NCBI RefSeq assembly: GCF_023276405.1 | Contig: NZ_JALRMO010000001.1 | Coordinates: forward strand, 3,658,001-3,722,000 | Length of the DNA: 64,000 nt | Direction: 5' to 3' | DNA from: Paenibacillus hamazuiensis | GTDB lineage: Bacteria; Bacillota; Bacilli; Paenibacillales; NBRC-103111 | In this document: positions 36,613 through 45,121 of the stretch, in pieces | Numbering within the stretch: position 1 is the stretch's first letter | Layout of the letters: each line of letters opens with the position of its first letter | The notes under the pieces: generated by a model | The model's input: the letters and a program-made list of their open reading frames with translations, nothing else | Database searches by the model: none | Told to the model about the DNA's origin: nothing | Made by a program: the position numbers and the translations under genes

Positions 36613-39171
36613 TCATGAATTAAGTAAAGGAATATGTAGGATAAATGCCGTTCCTTTGCCGGCGCGGGTCTTTACCTTCACGGTACCGCCCAGCTTTTCC
36701 GCCTCGGCTTTGACGGCCGACAAACCGATTCCCCGCCCGGCCAAATCCGTGACCTTGCTTGCGGTAGTCACCGTTTCGGCGAACACCAGATCGGCGATGT
36801 CCGCTTCATCGGCCGTCGCGGCCGAGCCGGAAACGAAACCGATGCCTCGTTCCTCCGCCTTGCGGCGCACCGCTTCGAGATTGATGCCGCGCCCGTCGTC
36901 GCGAATCGTGATGACAAGCCCTTCGCCTTTTCGTTCGATTGTAAACCGGACGTTGGCGTATTTGTCCTTCCCCTGCTTTACACGTTCCTCCGGCGGCTCG
37001 ATGCCGTGCGTCACGATGTTGCGCACAATATGCACAAGCGATTGCGCAAGCCCCTGCAGCCGGTCCGGATCGACCGGGATGTCGCCGCCCTCCAGCTCGA
37101 CGGGGTTCAGCAGCAGCCCGCTTTGGCCGGCCAGCTCCATCAAATACTGCGGATACTGCTGCAGCAGCGTCTTGACAGGCTTATGTCGCCACTGCCTGAC
37201 CTCCTCCAGCCACCGGATATCTTCGGGAGCGGTGAGCCTTGCTTCGAGATGCCGGATGAGAGTATCCCACTGCTGCTTGTCCAGCTTCACGTCATACTCT
37301 TTGCCCAAATCCGCATAAGTATCGCCAAGCACCTGCTGCAAAATATCCGTATCCGCCTCCAGCCAGCGGTCGATGCCGAGCTCCCGAATCTGCCGCTCCA
37401 GCCAGAGGGCGTCCGGCTCGGCGCGGCTCTCCAGCAAGCCGAGCAGCCACGTCTCCAATTCGTGCAGCTTCGGCACAATGTGAATAAACTGCATCATCGC
37501 AAAGCTGCCTTTGAGCGTGTGAACCGTCTTGCTTAAACGAAGCAGCATCTGCTCTGCCGCCTCCCCGGAAGCCGACAGCTGCGGCAAATCGTAATGTACG
37601 AACGCGTCGAAGCTGATCATCGCCTGCGCGTATTCCTCGGGATGGGTGACCGCGTACACGACCATTTTCAGCGTCTTGCGCTCGCGCTGCATAAGACTTT
37701 CCAGCTTGCGTTTATCGGTAATATCGGTCAGCATGACCATAATTTCTCCAGCAGGTACCGCTCCTTGGCCATCCTTATCCTGCGGCAGCCACTTGTATTC
37801 GGCACGCACCGTCAATCCGTTCACCTGAAGCTCCTCCGGCAGCAGCGAAAAGATCATCTCCCGCTTCAGCTCGTCTTGTTCCTGGAAACATTCGTGCAAA
37901 ATCGAATCCAGCAGCGCCCGCTCCTGTTCATCTTCCGGATAAAACAGCTCCGGCAGCGGAACTCCCCCGACTTCTCGGCCAAAGATGCGGGCGCATTCGA
38001 TGCTGTACTCGTAAAGCGCCTTCCGGTCGGCTCCGACGGACATAAAGCCCTGCTTGGCGTTATCCAGCAGGTTGCGGATTTCGGCCGTGCGCAGCTCGAC
38101 CGTCTGCTCCAGCACCTCGTTCCACTGCATGATCTGACGGATGGCGCCGACAATTTGCGCTTCCGCATGCTGCACATGCTTCGGAATCTCCGTCACCGGC
38201 CGGCCTGCGGCCACCTCCTGCAGCGTAGCCGTAAAATGGCGCAGCGGCAAAATGATCCGATGGCGCAGCAGCGTCACGACGACCGCCATCATCAGCAGCA
38301 TCACCCCGATCGAGTAAAGCCCGATCGTGCGCAGGCTGTCGGCCGCTTCCTGCGTCGAACGTGCCGGCATCTCCGAATGCAAAATGCCGATCGGCTGTCC
38401 GGCCATATCCTGCAGCGCCACCGTCGTACTGGCGAAATACGTCTTGTTATGCCGTTCCAGCTCAAATTGCTCCATCGTCTCCGCAGCCGCTATAGGCCGG
38501 TACTTTTTCAGTTCTTCGACCTTAATCTCCCCGGACGAGGTCAAAAATTGCTGCGTCGCCGTTAAAATGCCCAGATCGGTTTGCAGCATGTCGCTTAGTC
38601 CGGCAATATCTTCATTCGTCAGCAGGTGGCCGGTAATGAGCAGCCCTACCGGCTCCCCTTCGCCGGTATCGCCGGTGACCGGCGAAACGGCGATGACGGC
38701 GATTCCTTTGGACGTATTCATCAAGCCGGTAAACTGCCTCGTTTTTTCGAATTTTTGCAATATGTACGGATAACGGACGGAGCCTTGAAATTCCTCGACG
38801 TTCCCTGCCTGCACGAGAACTTTTCCGGTCAAATCGGTCTCGGCGACAAAATCGACGTTCGGCACGACCCCCGGCATATCGCTGATGTTTTCCTCCAGCC
38901 ACGTCCGGTCTGAATGAAGAACCGCCTGCCGGTTCGCCTCCCAGTAGCCGTTCGTAATCGTCACGCCCAGAATGCTGTCGCCGAGACGGATTAACGACTT
39001 TTGCGCCGTCTGGTTTAATTGCAGCGACTTTTCCCGTTCGATTTGCCGCCAGCCCGCCGCTTCATGGTTATAAAAATAAGCGGAAATCGCAGCAAGCGGC
39101 ACAACGATAAGCAGCACCATCCAGACGAGCAGCTCCGTCATAAAAGAACGCTGCCTCCGGTCCCGGTCCAT
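36613..39171 (-). CDS. CheA-like membrane sensor kinase with CHASE4, PAS and Hpt domains
   Basis: 852 residues from MDRDRRQRSFMTELLVWMVL. A first membrane segment is followed by a CHASE4-like domain (DSILGVTITNGYWEANRQAV, FVAETDLTGKVLVQAG), a second segment near 295, HAMP, a PAS-like domain (LLDNAKQGFMSVGADRKALY), an Hpt domain (SKTVHTLKGSFAMMQFIH) and a CheA-type ATP-binding domain (HIVRNIVTHGIEPPEERVKQ, VITIRDDGRGINLE, GRGIGLSAVKAEAEKLGGTV). No CheW-binding domain is present, so it senses directly through CHASE4 rather than through receptor arrays. Phosphate should go from the Hpt histidine to the CheY protein downstream. Confidence 0.9.
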   Translation of the reverse strand: MDRDRRQRSFMTELLVWMVLLIVVPLAAISAYFYNHEAAGWRQIEREKSLQLNQTAQKSLIRLGDSILGVTITNGYWEANRQAVLHSDRTWLEENISDMPGVVPNVDFVAETDLTGKVLVQAGNVEEFQGSVRYPYILQKFEKTRQFTGLMNTSKGIAVIAVSPVTGDTGEGEPVGLLITGHLLTNEDIAGLSDMLQTDLGILTATQQFLTSSGEIKVEELKKYRPIAAAETMEQFELERHNKTYFASTTVALQDMAGQPIGILHSEMPARSTQEAADSLRTIGLYSIGVMLLMMAVVVTLLRHRIILPLRHFTATLQEVAAGRPVTEIPKHVQHAEAQIVGAIRQIMQWNEVLEQTVELRTAEIRNLLDNAKQGFMSVGADRKALYEYSIECARIFGREVGGVPLPELFYPEDEQERALLDSILHECFQEQDELKREMIFSLLPEELQVNGLTVRAEYKWLPQDKDGQGAVPAGEIMVMLTDITDKRKLESLMQRERKTLKMVVYAVTHPEEYAQAMISFDAFVHYDLPQLSASGEAAEQMLLRLSKTVHTLKGSFAMMQFIHIVPKLHELETWLLGLLESRAEPDALWLERQIRELGIDRWLEADTDILQQVLGDTYADLGKEYDVKLDKQQWDTLIRHLEARLTAPEDIRWLEEVRQWRHKPVKTLLQQYPQYLMELAGQSGLLLNPVELEGGDIPVDPDRLQGLAQSLVHIVRNIVTHGIEPPEERVKQGKDKYANVRFTIERKGEGLVITIRDDGRGINLEAVRRKAEERGIGFVSGSAATADEADIADLVFAETVTTASKVTDLAGRGIGLSAVKAEAEKLGGTVKVKTRAGKGTAFILHIPLLNS

Positions 39172-39312
39172 AAAAATAAAATCCCCCTCGCACATACGGT
39201 CTCCATTTGTGTGAACAGTATCATGTTACCGCATATGGTCCGGGGTGAAAAGAAGGCTAAAGCAGATTTTAAGAAATTTTGTCGAAATTTTATGTTGAGA
39301 TGGAAAACGTCC

Positions 39313-39330
39313 GCCGTCTTTGGCGACGGC
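39313..39330 (-). terminator. Short terminator after the NUDIX gene
   Basis: GCCGTC pairs with GACGGC; on the minus strand GGACGTTTTCC follows. It lies 13 bp past the stop codon at 39343. Confidence 0.45.
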
Positions 39331-39342
39331 TGACAAATACCT

Positions 39343-39780
39343 CTACAGCAGCCCTCTCGACCTGGCGAGAATCAAGCCGAACCCAAGCCGGGTGTCAGGC
39401 CATTCGCCGAAGGTGATGCGGCGGAACGCCTCGGAAACTTCCGTATATACGACTTCGATGTCCTCGTCTTCGTCCGGACTCGGCTTCCCCGCCGCTGTGA
39501 TCCGGTCGGTAAAATATAATGTGATCTGCACCGGACTTACCGGGACCGTGAACGTGCCGAGTTCCACCAAATGGCCGGCCGCCAGCCCCGTTTCTTCCCT
39601 CAGCTCCCGTAAGGCGGCTTGCGGCAGCGTTTCGCCGCCCTCCACCCTGCCGCCCGGCAGCTCGTACGTGACCCGGTTCGAATGTTTTCTCGTCTGTTTT
39701 ACTACGACCAACCGCCGTTCATGGAGGGCTACCACTTTTACGCCGCGAATGATCGTTTTGCCCGCATCGCTCATCGACAA
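39343..39780 (-). CDS. NUDIX hydrolase
   Basis: 145 residues with a classical NUDIX box: GGRVEGGETLPQAALRELRE then ETGL. The substrate is not predictable, though the preceding ARHL-like strand pattern (VTYELPGG) and length fit ADP-sugar pyrophosphatases. It starts 7 bp after the stop of the dehydrogenase gene, so the two are an operon. Confidence 0.9.
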   Translation of the reverse strand: MSMSDAGKTIIRGVKVVALHERRLVVVKQTRKHSNRVTYELPGGRVEGGETLPQAALRELREETGLAAGHLVELGTFTVPVSPVQITLYFTDRITAAGKPSPDEDEDIEVVYTEVSEAFRRITFGEWPDTRLGFGLILARSRGLL

Positions 39781-39787
39781 ATCCCCG

Positions 39788-40747
39788 CTAGCTCAGCTGC
39801 CGAATCGGCGTTCCGGCCAAAAACGACCTTATGTCTTCCACCGCATCCCGGTAGAAGCTCTCGTAATTCGCTTTCGTGACGTACCCGAGATGCGGTGTCG
39901 TCAGCAGGTTGGGCAACCTTCTGAACGGATCGTCCGCCGGCAAAGGCTCCGTATCGAACACATCGATTCCCGCACCGGCGATCCGGCCGTTTTGAAGAGC
40001 GGCAATAAGCGCCTCCCGGTCCACGATCGGAGCGCGGGAAGTATTGATCAAATAGGCGGAAGAGCGCATCCGCGCAAGCTCCCCGGCGCCGATCAGCCCT
40101 CTTGTCCGGTCGCTGAGCACGAGGTGAATGGAGACGAAATCGCTGCTTTCCAGAAGCTCCTCCTTGGAGGACGCCAGCCGTACGCCGACCTCGTCCGCCC
40201 GCTCCGGCGTCAAATTTTGGCTCCAGGCCGACACATCCATGCCGAAAGCTTGACCGATGCGCGCCACCCGGCTTCCGATTTTGCCAAGCCCGAGCAGTCC
40301 GAGCTTCTTGCCGTACAGATCCGTTCCGACGGTGCTTTGCCAAGGTCCGTTTTGCCGCAGCGACTGATGCTCCTGCACGATATTTCGCGATAGTCCCAAA
40401 ATAAGCGCCCACGTCAGCTCCACCGTAGGCTCTGAACGCCCCGACGTGCCGCAAACGGTAACGCCATGCGCGGCAGCGGCGGCAAGATCGATGGAGGCGT
40501 TTCTCATGCCGGTCGTCACAAGCAGCTTCAGGTGCGGCAGCCGCGCGAACAACGAGGCGCGGAACGGAGTGCGCTCCCGCATGATGACGACGATATCGAA
40601 ACTGCCGATGGCTTCGGCAAGCTCGTCTTCTTTTTCAAAATGCTGCGTAAACGAAACAATGTCCGCTTGTTCGTACAAGGGGGACCAATCGGCGGCGGTC
40701 TGCGCGACGTTTTGATAATCGTCCAGTATGGCACAGCGTAGCTTCAT
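39788..40747 (-). CDS. D-2-hydroxyacid dehydrogenase family protein
   Basis: 319 residues from MKLRCAILDDYQNVAQTAAD, with AAGGAG nine bases upstream; an ATG two codons earlier is also possible. The NAD motif is GLLGLGKIGSRVARIGQAFG. Catalytic Arg, Glu and His are in LINTSRAPIVDREAL, GIDVFDTEPLPADDP and TTPHLGYVTKANY. Related enzymes reduce 2-keto acids such as glycerate or lactate precursors. Substrate unknown. Confidence 0.92.
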   Translation of the reverse strand: MKLRCAILDDYQNVAQTAADWSPLYEQADIVSFTQHFEKEDELAEAIGSFDIVVIMRERTPFRASLFARLPHLKLLVTTGMRNASIDLAAAAAHGVTVCGTSGRSEPTVELTWALILGLSRNIVQEHQSLRQNGPWQSTVGTDLYGKKLGLLGLGKIGSRVARIGQAFGMDVSAWSQNLTPERADEVGVRLASSKEELLESSDFVSIHLVLSDRTRGLIGAGELARMRSSAYLINTSRAPIVDREALIAALQNGRIAGAGIDVFDTEPLPADDPFRRLPNLLTTPHLGYVTKANYESFYRDAVEDIRSFLAGTPIRQLS

Positions 40748-40858
40748 TTGCATCGTCTCCTTTCGGAAAGCCTCGCAGGCTTCTCCGCACACAGTTTTCT
40801 TCTTAAGATTACCATAAATGGCCGCTTGTTTATATCGGGCTCCCCTTTTTGCATGAAA

Positions 40859-40897
40859 AAGCGGACCACCTGCAGCAATCTGCCGAGCGGTCCGCTT
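40859..40897 (-). terminator. Terminator after the flavin monooxygenase gene
   Basis: AAGCGGACC pairs with GGTCCGCTT; on the minus strand the stem runs into TTTTTC. Confidence 0.78.
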
Positions 40898-40904
40898 GTT
40901 TCGG

Positions 40905-42251
40905 TTATTTCTGGCCGAAGCTGAGCTCCTGCCTGAAACGGCTTTCCGGATAGGGAAGCCCGTAGTGATCGCGAAGCGTAACACCGGAGTATTCGGTGCG
41001 GAATAATCCTCTGCGCTGCAGCTCGGGAACGACCAGATCGAGAAAATCCTCCAACCCGCCGGCCATCAGCTGCGGCATTATATTAAAACCGTCCGCGGCC
41101 CCTTCGGCGTGCCACTGTTCCAGCATATCGGCAATTTGCCGCGGCGTGCCGGCAACCGTCCGATGGCCGCGCCCTCCCGCGAGCCTCCGGAGCAGCTCAC
41201 GAAGCGTCAGGTTTTCACGTTGCGCGAGCTCCGCGATGAGGTGCGTCCGGCTCTTATGGCCCCGCACTTCGGCGAGCGGGATATGCGGCAGCGGACCGTC
41301 CAGCGGATAACCGGTCAGGTCGACCCCTACGCGATTCGACAGCATGATCAGGCTGTATTCCGGATTGATCAGCTCCGCCAGCTGCGCTTCTTTCTCCTGC
41401 GCTTCCTCCTCCGTCCGCCCGATGATCGGGCATATTCCCGGCAGTACGACGACATGCTGCGGATCCCGTCCGAACCGCTCCGCCCGTGCCTTAATGTCCC
41501 GGTAAAAACTGCGAGCCTCCTCGAACGTCTGCTGCGCTGTAAAAATCGCCTCTGCGTATTCCGCGGCAAATTGCCTGCCGTCTTCGGACGAACCGGCCTG
41601 CACGAGCACCGGCCGGCCCTGTGGCGATCTTGAAATATTGAGCGGCCCTTTCACGGAAAAATATTTTCCTTTATGGTTCAGCTCGTGCACCTTGCGGGAA
41701 TCTGCATAAATGCCGGACGTTTTGTCGCGGATGAGCGCATCGTCCTCCCAACTGTCCCAAAGCTGCACGGCGACATCGACAAATTCACGGGCGCGCTCGT
41801 AACGTTCGGCATGTTCCGGGATCCGCTCAAGGTTAAAATTGTTCGCCTCGCTGTCCGTGCCGGACGTAATCATGTTCCAGCCGGCGCGGCCTCCGCTCAG
41901 ATGATCGAGGGAAGCGAACCGGCGGGCCAAATTAAACGGCTCGTTAAAGCTGGTCGACACGGTGGCGATCAGCCCGATTCGCCGGGTCATCACGGCCAGC
42001 GCCGCCAGCAGGGTGAGCGGCTCGTAACCGCCGACCGCTCCGTATTTTACGGCGCCGGGGCTTGTCGAGACGCGGTCGGCGAAAAACAGCGAGTCGAGCT
42101 TCGCCGCTTCCGCTTTGGCCGCCAGCCGTTTGTAGAAGGAAAAGTCGAGCAGTTGGTCGACGTCCGCATCCGGATGACGCCACGCGGCTTCATGATGCCC
42201 CATGGGAGAAACGAATAAGTTCAAATGCAGCTCGCGTTTCGAATGACTCAT
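40905..42251 (-). CDS. LLM-class flavin-dependent monooxygenase (NtaA/SnaA/DszA type)
   Basis: 448 residues from MSHSKRELHLNLFVSPMGHH, ATG behind GAGGGGGG. Features of the family: FFADRVSTSPGA, RFASLDHLSGGRAGWNMITS, RPVLVQAGSSEDGRQFAAEY and IVVPELQRRGLFRTEYSG near the C terminus. Such FMNH2-dependent oxygenases attack sulfones, sulfonates, EDTA-type chelators or other small molecules. Pairing with an SsuC-like permease 28 bp upstream suggests sulfur scavenging. The partner flavin reductase is not adjacent; the FMN reductase at 51189 could serve, but this is speculation. Confidence 0.92.
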   Translation of the reverse strand: MSHSKRELHLNLFVSPMGHHEAAWRHPDADVDQLLDFSFYKRLAAKAEAAKLDSLFFADRVSTSPGAVKYGAVGGYEPLTLLAALAVMTRRIGLIATVSTSFNEPFNLARRFASLDHLSGGRAGWNMITSGTDSEANNFNLERIPEHAERYERAREFVDVAVQLWDSWEDDALIRDKTSGIYADSRKVHELNHKGKYFSVKGPLNISRSPQGRPVLVQAGSSEDGRQFAAEYAEAIFTAQQTFEEARSFYRDIKARAERFGRDPQHVVVLPGICPIIGRTEEEAQEKEAQLAELINPEYSLIMLSNRVGVDLTGYPLDGPLPHIPLAEVRGHKSRTHLIAELAQRENLTLRELLRRLAGGRGHRTVAGTPRQIADMLEQWHAEGAADGFNIMPQLMAGGLEDFLDLVVPELQRRGLFRTEYSGVTLRDHYGLPYPESRFRQELSFGQK

Positions 42252-42279
42252 GAAAGGTCCCCCCTCTGCAGGCATTTTT

Positions 42280-43128
42280 TTAACCGTTGTACGTATCGCG
42301 CCATTTCAGCAGCTTCTTTTCCAGGTAGCGGACGAGCGAATCGGTCGCTTTGCCGACTACCGCGAAAATAATGATGCCGACGAACACAATTGACGTTTGC
42401 GAAAACTGCCTTGCATCCATGATCAGGTAGCCGATGCCTTCGCTCGAGCCCATCAGCTCCGCAACGACAAGCCCAAGCCACGACACCCCGAGCGATAAGC
42501 GCAGGCCGAGCAGCACGTTCGGCAGCGACGCCGGGATGACGAGCCGCGTAATTTGCTTCCAGCGGCTGAACTCAAGGATACGCGCCACGTCGAACAGCTT
42601 CGAATCCGCATTGCGGATGCCGAGAAACGTATTCACATAAAGCGGGAAAAAGGCGCCTTTGGCGATCAGCAAAATTTTCGACAGCTCGCCGAACCCGAAC
42701 CAAAGAATAAACAGCGGCGTAATCGCCAGATGGGGGATCATGCGCAGCATCTGCACGGTCGGATCGAGCGAATGCTCGACCCTTTTAAATAAACCGGTCA
42801 TTATTCCGAACAGCAGCCCGAGCCCGCCTCCCAAAATAAAGCCGACCGCTGCCCGGTACACGCTGATTTGCAAATGCTTGAACAGTTCTCCCGATGCCGC
42901 CAAATCCCAAAACGACTGCGCAATGGCCGTCGGGGCGGGCAGCAGCGTTTTGTTCACCAGCTCGAGCGATCCGGCAATTTGCCAAATGGCGAGAACGGCT
43001 GCGGGAAATATCGCTCCCCTTATAAACACCGCCCATTTTTCCTTCCTACCGTTGTCCGCCCCCGCTTCTTTTCCTTTTGTTCCGGCTGCTGTGACAACCG
43101 GCCTCGCCCATGTTTCCGTAGTACTCAT
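42280..43128 (-). CDS. ABC transporter permease, SsuC/TauC type
   Basis: 282 residues from MSTTETWARPV, six membrane segments. The EAA-like loop is DVARILEFSRWKQITRLVIP and the segment VSWLGLVVAELMGSSEGIGY is typical of SsuC/TauC. These permeases import alkanesulfonates, taurine or related anions. Neither the ATPase nor the binding protein is encoded next to it, so it depends on partners elsewhere. It is the first gene behind a sigma-A promoter and an attenuator-like leader. Confidence 0.92.
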   Translation of the reverse strand: MSTTETWARPVVTAAGTKGKEAGADNGRKEKWAVFIRGAIFPAAVLAIWQIAGSLELVNKTLLPAPTAIAQSFWDLAASGELFKHLQISVYRAAVGFILGGGLGLLFGIMTGLFKRVEHSLDPTVQMLRMIPHLAITPLFILWFGFGELSKILLIAKGAFFPLYVNTFLGIRNADSKLFDVARILEFSRWKQITRLVIPASLPNVLLGLRLSLGVSWLGLVVAELMGSSEGIGYLIMDARQFSQTSIVFVGIIIFAVVGKATDSLVRYLEKKLLKWRDTYNG

Positions 43129-43183
43129 CGATCGCACCTCTCCTCTTTAATAACCAATTAAATCGCCGGACATCCCGTCAAAC

Positions 43184-43244
43184 AAAAAGGAGACTTTCCA
43201 TCGCATTCACGCCTTGGTTCAGGCTGAATGCCGGGAAAGTCTCC
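43184..43244 (-). terminator. Leader terminator upstream of the SsuC-type permease
   Basis: GGAGACTTTCC (43189-43199) and GGAAAGTCTCC (43234-43244) form a perfect 11-bp stem extended by ATTCA/TGAAT inside. On the minus strand TTTTTG follows. It lies between the promoter and the start codon, so it ends transcripts early unless prevented. Confidence 0.82.
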
Positions 43245-43260
43245 GGTGATCCGGTTGACG

Positions 43261-43297
43261 CCCTACGGCTGGAATTATTTCATATAATTCCTAGGTG
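43261..43297 (-). promoter_or_regulatory. Leader hairpin or operator before the SsuC-type permease
   Basis: GGAATTAT and ATAATTCC pair around a five-base loop, with CCTA and TAGG extending the stem across a five-base bulge. It lies 20-50 bases past the predicted transcription start and upstream of the leader terminator. It could be an RNA sensor or a DNA site for a sulfur regulator of the CymR type; the sequence does not decide. Confidence 0.5.
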
Positions 43298-43319
43298 TTT
43301 TATCGGTTTTATTGATGTC

Positions 43320-43348
43320 AGTATATTATCGCAAAGCCGCCGTGTCAA
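43320..43348 (-). promoter_or_regulatory. Sigma-A promoter of the SsuC-type permease and monooxygenase
   Basis: TTGACA (43348-43343), 17 bases, TATACT (43325-43320). It is close to consensus. The leader from the predicted start near 43313 to the ATG at 43128 is about 185 bases. Confidence 0.85.
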
Positions 43349-43411
43349 CCGCCTAATGGCATTTATCCTAAAAAAAAGTTGCGGCCCGAAATCGAAGCCA
43401 CTTCCGATCGC

Positions 43412-43909
43412 TTAGTCTAAAATTTTTTGATACGTTGCAATGTCCAGCCATCTGCCGAACTTGCGGCCGATTTCCTTGAAATGGGCGCACTGCCGGTACC
43501 CGTTTTTCTCAAACAGCCGCATGCTTCGCTCGTTTTCCGTACAAATCGTTACGACCAAAACGTGAAAGCCGTTTTGTCTGGCTACGTCCTCGATAAACTG
43601 CAGCGCCTTCGCCCCGATGCCCGCGCCGACGCAGTCCGGCTTCAAATAAATCGTCACTTCGCCGCTCGTATCGTACGCCTGCTTCTTTTTATGCTGGGCG
43701 ATCAGAACGTATCCGGCGATGGCGCCGTCCTGCTCGACGACGAACGATTTGAATCTCGGATTCGGATGAATAACCGACTCCCGCATCTCCTGGACCGAAA
43801 CGCATTCGGTATGGAAGGTGATCGTCGTATTTTCTACAAAATAATTATAAATGCCGGCAACTTCCTCCAAATGCTCATCGGTAATTTCTTTATAAACAAT
43901 TGCTCCCAT
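43412..43909 (-). CDS. GNAT N-acetyltransferase (phosphinothricin-type)
   Basis: 165 residues. The order of motifs is that of the Pat/PhinoN subfamily: GIYNYFVENTTITFHTE, then acetyl-CoA loop DCVGAGIGAKALQFIED and the C-terminal MRLFEKNGYRQCAHFKEIGR. Members acetylate phosphinothricin, methionine sulfone or other amino groups. The natural substrate is not known. It may be co-transcribed with the acetyltransferase upstream (28-bp gap). Confidence 0.88.
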   Translation of the reverse strand: MGAIVYKEITDEHLEEVAGIYNYFVENTTITFHTECVSVQEMRESVIHPNPRFKSFVVEQDGAIAGYVLIAQHKKKQAYDTSGEVTIYLKPDCVGAGIGAKALQFIEDVARQNGFHVLVVTICTENERSMRLFEKNGYRQCAHFKEIGRKFGRWLDIATYQKILD

Positions 43910-43937
43910 GTGCGATCACCCTGCCGTCCGTTTATTT

Positions 43938-44405
43938 TCAAAGCAAACGTTTGCTCATGACGTACCAGCTGTCGGTTTTTTCCGGATAGTACTCCCGGTT
44001 GACAATGCCGTATCCCAAATTGCCGTACATCTCGACATTGCCCGGAATCGACAAACGAACGCCTACTCTCGTTTCGTAAATTCCGGAGGTTCGGGCTATG
44101 GTTTCGATGAATTCCAGCATCCTTTTACCGATGCCTTTCCCTCTGTGCGCCGGAAGCACCGATACCCGTCCGATGTATATGTATCCTTCTCTTGCTTCGT
44201 ACCGTGCCGATCCGACCGCTTCCGCCCCGTTCCAGGCAATTACGGCGCCGCCGCTGCGCATTTTGCCGAGCACATCGTCGACCGTTTCCTTTAACGCGCC
44301 GCTGGGAGGATTCAGCTTCCCCCTGTACTCCTCGAAAGCCTCCAGCATGATCCGACGAACGATTGCGGCGTCCTCTTCGGAGGCGAGCTTTATATGGACA
44401 GCCAT
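43938..44405 (-). CDS. GNAT-family N-acetyltransferase
   Basis: 155 residues. The acetyl-CoA loop is VSVLPAHRGKGIGKRMLEFI, with a preceding beta strand YIYIGRVSV and the final strand GYGIVNREYYPEKTDSWYVM. It is related to the acetyltransferase next to it only by fold. Substrate unknown. Confidence 0.88.
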   Translation of the reverse strand: MAVHIKLASEEDAAIVRRIMLEAFEEYRGKLNPPSGALKETVDDVLGKMRSGGAVIAWNGAEAVGSARYEAREGYIYIGRVSVLPAHRGKGIGKRMLEFIETIARTSGIYETRVGVRLSIPGNVEMYGNLGYGIVNREYYPEKTDSWYVMSKRLL

Positions 44406-44434
44406 AACATCATCTCCGGTTTGTTTGGTTGCGC

Positions 44435-45112
44435 TTACTCTTTGGACAAATCCACCCCGATCACCCGGCCTTCGTCCAAATCTACGACCAAGGTAATCTG
44501 CGGGACGAAAGCCGCAAAAAATCTCAGTGCGATCGAATCCCTCAGACCGTCCTCAAACGTCCAACCCGTTGGAGTGAGGGACAAGTCCTCTTCGGCATTA
44601 AAATAAGCCGACGTTATGTATTGCTTTAAAGATTGAGTATCAGGCACATCATACGGAGCCAGCTTGCTGTTGTCCACCGTAAAGCTGCCGATTTTTCTTC
44701 GCCGCTCCGACGTCCACAAACTTATGTCTCCCGTTCTGAAAAAATCCCGCATGATCCCGCTTATCCCTGACCGGCCGTTATGAAAAAGCGCAGCGGATTC
44801 AGGCTTGATCAGCCGCATATTTACGACGTCCGCCTCATCGTCCACATAAACGATTTTAACATCGTTAAAATGCGGAGCGATCTCGGCGAGCACCATTCGG
44901 CTCGCCGCTTCATTCCTGACGGGAAGACTGACCATGGTCCCTTCGTCAATCAAAACGCTCGCGGCCGCAAAGAAGGCTGCGAGTTCGCTCATCTCCCGGG
45001 GCGTCTTGTTATCATCGATTTTTTTCAAGTAAAAGGGTCTGAATATTTCAGGCGGCAGGGCCACCTTTTTATCCCGCTCCCGCTTCGGTTTCACCGTCAA
45101 CCAATTGAACAT
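44435..45112 (-). CDS. Conserved hypothetical protein
   Basis: 225 residues, not recognised. It is soluble, mixed alpha/beta, with no signal or membrane segment. A strand-turn pattern VKIVYVDDEADVVNMRLIKP and a charged N terminus (VKPKRERDKKVALPPE) are the main features. It lies 9 bp after the hisA-type gene and 29 bp before the acetyltransferase, on the same strand, so it is likely in their transcript. Confidence 0.6.
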   Translation of the reverse strand: MFNWLTVKPKRERDKKVALPPEIFRPFYLKKIDDNKTPREMSELAAFFAAASVLIDEGTMVSLPVRNEAASRMVLAEIAPHFNDVKIVYVDDEADVVNMRLIKPESAALFHNGRSGISGIMRDFFRTGDISLWTSERRRKIGSFTVDNSKLAPYDVPDTQSLKQYITSAYFNAEEDLSLTPTGWTFEDGLRDSIALRFFAAFVPQITLVVDLDEGRVIGVDLSKE

Positions 45113-45121
45113 GGACCGCTC

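Noticed and set aside
36299-40393. Long plus-strand reading frames opposite the CheA-like kinase and the NUDIX/dehydrogenase genes
   Set aside because: They are antisense shadows of well-supported genes, as expected in GC-rich coding DNA.
43184-43348. Guanidine-I (ykkC) or SAM-I riboswitch before the SsuC-type permease
   Set aside because: The hallmark cores of these classes were looked for and not seen; only the terminator and one bulged hairpin are clear.
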